From: Protea cynaroides
Lineage: Eukaryota > Streptophyta > Magnoliopsida > Proteales > Proteaceae
Assembly: GCA_028583415.1 (NCBI GenBank)
Contig: CM053266.1
Location: 99,004,377 to 99,068,376, forward strand
DNA: 64,000 nt
Reading direction: 5' to 3'
This document shows positions 57,616-64,000 of this stretch, in pieces. Positions within the stretch are counted from its first letter, which is position 1. Every line of letters begins with the position of its first letter. The notes beneath the pieces are model-generated. The model was not told where the DNA came from. It did not search any database and worked only from the letters and a program-made list of their open reading frames with translations. The translations under genes and the position numbers were made by a program.

Positions 57616-58988
57616 GGGAAAATTTCATGTACTACCCAAATACTTTGAAAAACATCACGTACAGCACAAAATTCCCAAACGTTTCCCCATTAACTGATGG
57701 GAGAGAGTTGAAATTTTGTCTAGACATTTTACCCTTCTTTCCCTCATCGTTCTCCTTTCTTCTTGGCTGCAACATCGAATCTCTTGAGAAAGGGAAGAAC
57801 GATGAGGGAGACCAGGAAAGAGTTTTTTCTTTGGTTTAGAAAGAGGAGAGTTGGATGAGAGAGGAAAAAGGGGTTGGCTTTGACAATGAGAAAGAGGGGG
57901 AAAGAGAGGGTGATTTCAGTGTTGCTGGGTTTTCAAAAGATAGAGTTGGTAGAGGCTCTTATTGTCAGGAAGATCGTTCAAGGGTTTTGGTATTTTCATT
58001 TTTTTTTGAAAAAAAAGTTGCAGAGAACTAGGAGTTTGTTTTTCTTTTGTTTTTTTATTTAAAAAAATTAGTAAGGAAGAAGAAGAAGCAAGGAAGGAGG
58101 AGAACAAGGAAGAAGAAGGGAGAGATGGGCTCATTTTTACAAGTAAATCAGAAAATCGTAGAGAAGTTTTTGATTTGGTTGAAAAATCGGAGAGGAGAGG
58201 ATTTGCAGAGAACATTCACTTTTCGGGTGATGGCAGCATATGCTCGCTACCTTCGGATTTGTAAACCAGATTTTCAGCCTACTTTCAATCAACACTTTGT
58301 TTTCATTCAATCGTCCTTCTTTAATCTCCTGCAAAAGGTTAATGCTTTCAATACCATCATTGAGTTCCTATGTCGACTAAATGCCAAGTTTATCTTCTTC
58401 CATCTCCCCATGTTCTACCCACAATCCCATTTCACTAATTAATTAATTTCAGTTCTATTCATTCTTCAGTTTAATTACCACCAAATTAAAAAAGTCTGGG
58501 TAGCGGAGGAAGCAGAGCCACCTTTGCTCTTCTCTGTCCCAATTGGAAAGATTCAAAGAAGACGATGAAGAAGAGGCAGAAATTTAAGATCCCCTGAGGA
58601 GAAGATATGTTGAGTTTCTGTGGAGTTGAAATCGAGAAAATTGAGCTTTGCTGGGCATTAAAGTCTAGGTAGCAGAGGAAGTGGAGATCTTGGTGGAGAT
58701 TGAAGATGGAGTGGAAGAGCAGACGCCATTAGAGAAATAGCAAGAGAGAGGGAGGAGAGAGAGGGTTAAAAATCACTAAAGGGTAAAATTGACTTTTCCC
58801 CTTACAGTAAGGGTATTACTGTCATTCCAAAATTTATTTTGAGCTAACATCAACATTTAACGGCTCTGTCTTAACCACATTGGTCTTTTTGATAACCGTT
58901 TTAGAATTTTGGCTGGTAGGTGATGCTATTAGAAAACTTAGGTGGTAGGTGATGTTTTTCAAAGTATTTGGGTAGTACGTAAAATTTT

Positions 58989-58991
<3 letters not shown>
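57616..58991. mobile_element. 1376-bp non-autonomous DNA transposon in a TA microsatellite
   Basis: The ends are inverted repeats of about 45 bp: GGGAAAATTTCATGTACTAC on the left and the near-exact complement ending ACGTAAAATTTTCCC on the right, both continuing with CCAAATACTTTGAAAAACAT. Both flanks are TATATATAT, which fits a 9-bp Mutator-type duplication but cannot be proved in a TA repeat. The interior holds a 131-codon plus-strand frame (58047-58442) with a Lys/Arg-rich start and no recognised domain; no transposase was seen. Confidence 0.8.

Positions 58992-59056
<65 letters not shown>
58992..59056. repeat. (TA)n microsatellite
   Basis: About 32 TA dinucleotides, the right half of the microsatellite that was split by the 1376-bp element; about seven units remain on the left (57601-57615). 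Confidence 0.95.
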
Positions 59057-59059
<3 letters not shown>

Positions 59060-59239
59060 TTATAAATATTATATGTCATATAAATCCATATACATAGCAT
59101 CTACAAAAAAGTACATGCACATGGGCTGAGCTTGTTTTGTCTGGACCGGTCTGGACTAGGTCAGGCAAGGCTGGTCGAGATTGACTAGGTTGGACTGACT
59201 TGGGTTGAGGCTGGCTTTTCTCTTTCTTTCTTCCATTTA

Positions 59240-59715
59240 TGAGGCGCTTTGGCTTGCAACTCTGCATGGAATTCTTCGATGACCTCTGTCCTAGATTTTC
59301 CTTGTTTACTTTGAAGATGACCAAAAATGAAGAGTAACGACGCTTGAATCACATGATTTGGACATTAGATGACCAAAATATAAAGAACTGAAGTTTAAAT
59401 GGTCTAATTTATGATAATTCAGCTTGCAACTCTACATGGGATTTTTCAATGGCCTCTACCCTAAATTTTCCATGTTCACTTTGAAGAGGATGGACAATGG
59501 AGCACACTGGCACTGGAATCGCCTGTCTTGGACGTCAGATGATTAAGATATGAAGAACTAAAGTTTAAATGGGCATATCGGCTTGCAACTCTACATAGGA
59601 TCTTTCAATGACCTTTGTCCTAGATTTTCCATGTCCACTTTGAAGAGGATAGACAATGGAGCACCTTGGTGCTTCGATTGCCTGATTTAGACGTCAGATG
59701 ATCAAGATATGGCCG
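59240..59715. repeat. Tandem array of about 163-bp units in the T-C LTR
   Basis: Three units of the same repeat as at 45090-45555 (GCTTGCAACTCT, CTTTGAAGA, TCAGATGA). Confidence 0.85.
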
Positions 59716-60220
59716 AATGAAGACTGATCAATCCAATTTACTATAATTCGCTCAATAAATCCTTAATTTATGATAATTTGTAGAAAAACCCTGGATTTTT
59801 AATGCACTTTTTAGTCTGATTAAAATCGTGATTCTTCTTTGTTTAACATCAGAATTGAGAGATTCTCATCTCATTTTGAAGATAATTCCATGACCTATTC
59901 ATTCTTGTAGGTTACAGCCCATGACCTTGCTATGGGGCCCCTCAAAATCAGCCTCAAAGTCACCACTTAAAGTCTAAACCTTGAATTGGGACCCAAAACC
60001 CTTTCGAATGTGTTCACCAAGACTCCTGCACACTAGGAGGCACTTTGGCTCGACTCAAAACACCATAAAGAGCACACAGGGATTGATCGACTATTAGTTT
60101 GAGAGAGTTTCACTCACCTCCCCTATACTTTTCCAAATTTCCATTCACTTCCCTTCTCTTGCTGTCTATACACCAGTAAAGCTCTATTTCGCTAGGGATG
60201 GAAAAAATGGGGTGCTTACA

Positions 60221-61255
60221 AATACCCCTCTTTAGCCGAGATTGTTTTAATTGAGGATAAAGACAAGGGAACCATATTTTTGCCCCTCATATCGGAGAAA
60301 GAGAGAGATGAAACCTTCTTGAATACATGAGCCATCTGAATCCCAATACTAGATAGCCGCTTTCGACAAACTTGGGCAAATGCCTTACTATCACCATCTG
60401 GAGAATAATGTCCAAGTGGATTTTCCTTAGGAAAGATTTATCTTCAGCGAATTCTATACACTAACTCCTCTCCCTTGATGCCTTATCCATTTGGGCCTTT
60501 CTGTTTGATGAGTAGAAGTTTTAAAACACTAACTGGAATGACCTGTAGAAAATCTCGATTCACAACAGAATTGGTAGGGGATTCATTGGAACTTTCTTAC
60601 ATTATAGACACATTGAAAACCTTAGTGAGTTATGCATGAAATTCGTGCATATGTATGACCTTGTTTGTGCTTAAGTTTCTAAATCCAAAGTCAGATGAGA
60701 GAAGATGAAGGCCAAATTTGGCTGATATGAAGCTATCTAGACGAGATTCCCATTAGGCAGATCTTTTGGTTGTTTATGTAGAATGGTCGGTTCCTCCGAA
60801 GAGATACCATTTCATGGGCTTAAAAAGGAAGGGCTCTTTGGAACTTTTGGATGCCGTTGAATGTACTGAAAAGACATATACGAGTTTCATCCAGATTATC
60901 ATTATCATTATCATTATTTTCATTTTTTAAATTGACATGCTCATGACGATAGAAGTTAAGGATGTGAAAGATGGGCTTGATATGCGACTCTTGGGAAATC
61001 TGTTAGATAGATGAGCGGATGAAAGAGTTTAGCCAGAAAGTAGGAAGTTCTTTCCTTTATTACAATGAGATGATATAACCATTCCTGAGTGGCAGGATGT
61101 AGCAGCCTCATTAGAGAATCCAGCCCTATCCTGTCGTAAAGTCCATTCAAATCGGTTGAGTTTCATTGTCGGCATCTAAGAGTGAAATAACCCTCTACAT
61201 GTGCTATGTTTTTTTAACTTTTTTAATTTTTAATTTTTAAGGAAGGGTGCAGAGG
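60221..61255 (-). other. T-C purine tract and 3' untranslated interior
   Basis: On the minus strand CTAAAGAGGGGTATT (60221-60235) abuts the LTR as the polypurine tract. The remainder up to the integrase C-terminus is non-coding apart from unsupported short frames such as 60956-61150. Confidence 0.7.
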
Positions 61256-63340
61256 CTAGACATGATATCGCTTCACTTGATTGAGGTTAGTCAGGTATTG
61301 TAGCACATCGCCATCTAGATCTGTCGGTCGAACTGCCTTTCCTAGTAAGTTTTCCTTCACTATGAATGGTTTGTACCACTTTGGATGGAATTTACCTCTG
61401 AGATCATGAATAAGCACTCTTTGCTCCCTCAGTACAAGATCTCCTAATGCCACATGAAGAACGTGGACCTTCTTGTTAGAAGTGGTAACCATTCTCTGTT
61501 AATACTTCTTCATATTATCAACTGCTTCCATTCTTCTTTCATCAATGGGGTTCAATTCTTCATAACAGGATTGGAGCCATTCAGCTTTAGGAATTTTAGC
61601 CTCCATCAAGATTCTCAGGGATGGTACTTCCACTTCCACTAGGAGTATAGCTTCTATGCCATATACCAAAGAGTAAGGAGTTGCTCTAGTAGAAGTCCTT
61701 ATAAAAATTCAATAAGCACATAGTGCATACAGTAGCTTGTCTGCCCAGTCAGCATGTGTCTCTGAAGGATGACCTTGACATTCTTATTAGTAGCCTCTAC
61801 TACTCCATTTGTCTGTGGACAATAAGGGGAAGAACAGTGCCTCTGGATGCTAAACTTTTCATACAACTCTTGTAGTTTTTCTCTGAAATGTTGACCCTAG
61901 TATGAGATTATAGCATAAAGCATCCCATGCTGATAGATGATATGGTCTTAAGGGAACTTGGCTACATTGTTGGCTGTGAGCTTGGCATATGACTGAGCCT
62001 CTACCCACTTGGTAAAATAGTCGATGGCTATTAAGATGAACTCATGCCCATTCAATGCCTTTGGGTGAATCTTTCCATCACATCTATACCCCAGGTTAAG
62101 AATGGTTAATGTGAACTGAGAGTGTTCAACTCTATAGGCGGTACATGTATCAAAGTGGCGAAGATCTGGTATTTATGACACTTATTCACAAACTTTGTGT
62201 AATCCGTTTCTATTGTGTTCCAATAATAACCCATTCTTATAATTTTCTTTCGTGAGTATCCTAGCATTCATATGATGTCCACAAACTCCTTGATGTATTA
62301 GCTTGATGAGGGTTTGTGCTTGCTCTTCATCAACACAAACCAGTTGTACCCCATCATAGAATCTCTTATAACATATATCTTTATAGAGGATGAACTGTGA
62401 AGCATATCGTCTCAATATTTTCCTTTCTCTTGTTATTGCTCCTGTAGGGTACTAGCCTTCTCTAATGAAGTCTACTATAGGTGTAAACCAAGGTCTATTG
62501 TCAACTGTTAGTGCATCAATTTCTACATAAGCCGGCTGTCTCCTTCTTTTTATTACCAAGAGCCTTATGCGTTCGATGGGATCACCACGGATCATTGAAG
62601 CCAACGTGGCCAATGTATCAATGTATTTGTTTGGGTCCCTTGGGGAATAGTCAAACTCTATCTTTGTAAAGCTTTGAGCCAAATTGATTGCATGCTGTTG
62701 ATAAGGTATCAATTTTCATCCTTGGTTTTCTGATCCCTTCTATCATTGTAGATGATGATGGATGAGTCTTTATAAACCTTCAACTTCTTAATGCCTATTG
62801 TGAGTGCTGCTCTAAATCCTTTAATGCAAGCTCCATACTCTACAGTATTGTTTGTACACTAGAACTCTAATCAGAGTGAGAATGGCATGAAATCATCTTC
62901 TGGATCTATAAGTAATACCTGAGCTCCACATCTTTTATGGTTGGTTATGTTATTGACTAGGATATCTATATTTAACAATGGAAAATCATCCTTGGGACTA
63001 GCCTCATTCAGATTCCTGTAATCAACACACACTCTCAACCATCTATCCTTTTTAGGCATGATAACTACATTAGTTACCATTCTGGGTATTTTGAAACTTC
63101 CAATAATCTAGCATCGAACTGCTTCATGATATCTTCCTTGACCTTCAAAGTCGACTTAGGTCTCAGCCTTCTTAACTTTTACTTATGTGGCTTTACATTG
63201 GGGATTAAGGGTATCTTTTGCTGTAGCACTTTTGGGTCTATGCTTGGTATATCTTCATAAGACCATGTGAATACCTCTTGGAATTCCTTCAATAATTTTG
63301 TTAATTGTGTTATTTCCTCTTTTGTCAAGGTCATACCAAT
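61256..63340 (-). pseudogene. pol: Tat-type Pol of T-C (RT, RNase H, integrase), RT core deleted
   Basis: From the 5' side (high coordinates): a pre-RT segment ending FTWSYEDIPSIDP (about 63240-63290), then KLRRLRPK (about 63160), then RT start 63080-62945 with VCVDYRNLNEASPKDDFPL. At about 62940 the RT breaks off and RNase H begins at once (KRCGAQVLLIDPEDD); the RT palm with its DD box is missing. RNase H continues to 62452 (PRDPNKYIDTLATLASM). The integrase zinc region is at 62415-62182 (GVCGHHMNARIL), the core about 62060-61700 (AIDYFTKWVEAQ, SPYCPQTNGVVEATNK) and the C-terminal part 61492-61256 (GKFHPKWYKPFIV, TDLDGDVL). Stops and frameshifts are frequent. The domain order and motifs fit Tat. 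Confidence 0.85.
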
Positions 63341-64000
63341 TTTGATCTCTCATGGTTGCTCTTCCGTTTCGAGATTGATCATCTTGAAGTCTTTGTCGTA
63401 GGTTTGGCTTTCTTCTCTTCCGAGGCTTTGATGGATTGTAAAATTTTTGTAGGTGGTTCATCATTCTCATCATTATCAAAGTTAGAGTTAGAAGAAGAGG
63501 GATTGGAAGAAGTACACATAGTATAATTAGAAAAAAATTCTTTATTAATGCTTAAAAACAGAAGTACAGAAGAGGAGGTTCCAAATGGAACATACTTAAC
63601 ACTATCAAAAGACTCAAACCTATCTAAGGACTCATGGACTTTGAGCCCAGACATGGCCATATCATACTGATTACATTACAACCCTTTTGGGAAGACAAAG
63701 TTATCTAAACAACTTTAGTTTGGGATCATTCCACTGATGGGGAGGATAAGTGATTGTGTATCGAGATCTCCATCTTGGTCTTCCCCAGTGAGCATCAAAA
63801 CTTGGTCCTTCTCGAATAGATTGTTGATGTCGATTGCCTCTATCTCTGACTTCTGCTCCTCACTTAGCCTTTGACTCTTTATCTCCTCTAGCTTCACCCA
63901 GTCAAGGGTGTAGTCAAAGAATATCTCAAAACTGGGTACTTATTTTTGGAGGTTTCTATCTAGCTACGGTTCAGGAAATCTATAGAATGCAATGTCCTTT
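63341..64000 (-). pseudogene. Pre-RT part of T-C Pol, poorly conserved
   Basis: Minus-strand pieces at 63897-63715 (EEIKSQRLSEEQKSEIEAI) and 63660-63379 (a Ser/Asn/Asp-rich spacer then a Lys-rich stretch) probably form the spacer between protease and RT. The piece around 63390-63340 (MINLETEEQP then a stop) leads in frame towards the RT. No protease active-site motif was found before the window ends. Confidence 0.45.

Larger units (their letters stand above)
53727..60220 (-). repeat. 3' LTR of T-C (6.5 kb including a nested element)
   Basis: The two ends match the T-B LTR. The middle (55041 to about 59240) is absent from T-B; it holds short-period repeats, a G-rich stretch, microsatellites and a 1376-bp DNA element. 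It is undecided whether the extra 2.8 kb besides that element is ancestral LTR sequence lost in T-B or an insertion in T-C. Confidence 0.75.
53727..64000 (-). mobile_element. Tat-like gypsy element T-C, 3' part, runs off the window
   Basis: In minus orientation: pol (63900-61256), 3' untranslated part, purine tract, 3' LTR (60220-53727). The outer tip is mutated (TATGAGCAC for TGTAAGAAC). The left flank is CACAC (53722-53726), the same pentamer that flanks T-B. Gag, leader and 5' LTR lie beyond 64000. Confidence 0.85.

Noticed and set aside
58047..58442. Captured gene (Pack-MULE) in the 1376-bp element
   Set aside because: The frame has no recognisable domain and its start is Lys/Arg-rich low complexity; not supported without a search.
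43884..60220. Taking the T-B and T-C LTRs as the two LTRs of one Tat element
   Set aside because: For a minus element the 5' LTR should be on the right; here the 5' LTR with leader is on the left and the 3' LTR on the right, with F2-2 between.

Overview
The window looks like repeat-dense intergenic DNA from a large flowering-plant nuclear genome. It is AT-rich and almost entirely nested LTR retrotransposons of types found in angiosperms: Ty1/copia, chromodomain-bearing Ty3/gypsy of Tekay/Del type, and Tat-like Ty3/gypsy. Non-autonomous DNA transposons with terminal inverted repeats are also present. No intact cellular gene, tRNA, rRNA or CRISPR array was found. Every transposon reading frame carries stops, frameshifts or deletions. 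All boundaries were read by eye.

Layout. Positions 1-3034 hold two copia elements: a plus-strand one (C2, 3' end and LTR) inserted into the gag-protease gene of a minus-strand one (C1), which also carries a small palindromic element with a 9-bp target duplication. Between about 4.3 and 30.1 kb lies a broken, spliced-looking reading frame of unknown identity. One putative exon is split by a solo gypsy LTR (4619-6800, TSD TCAAA). Another is split by a copia element (C3, 7640-29896) swollen to 22 kb. C3 contains a long-LTR gypsy (F2-1, 9430-27988). Inside that lie a plus-strand Tekay-like element (P1, 17830-25662) and, inserted in P1, a minus-strand relative (M1, 11537-17829). One large deletion at 11536/11537 appears to have removed the missing parts. 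From 32353 to 41515 there is a two-LTR but decayed minus Tekay-like element (M2, TSD GGCTG) inside Tat-like leader DNA (T-A). From 41775 on there is a second long-LTR gypsy (F2-2), both of whose LTRs carry a Tat-like insertion next to the same CACAC pentamer (T-B at 42316-46053, T-C from 53727 past the window end).

How the parts work together. Each retrotransposon unit has the expected order of LTR promoter, tRNA primer site, gag, protease, reverse transcriptase, RNase H, integrase, purine tract and LTR. Two features of the Tekay-like family are unusual. First, gag and pol are in the same frame but separated by a 69-nt segment with in-frame stops and GT...AG borders, the same length in P1 and M1. 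This suggests that splicing decides between Gag and Gag-Pol. Second, between the 5' LTR and gag, M1 carries an antisense gene of about 400 codons resembling the putative plant transposon protein family (PF20167-like), preceded by a plausible intron. A remnant sits at the same place and orientation in M2, so it appears to belong to the family rather than being a chance insertion.
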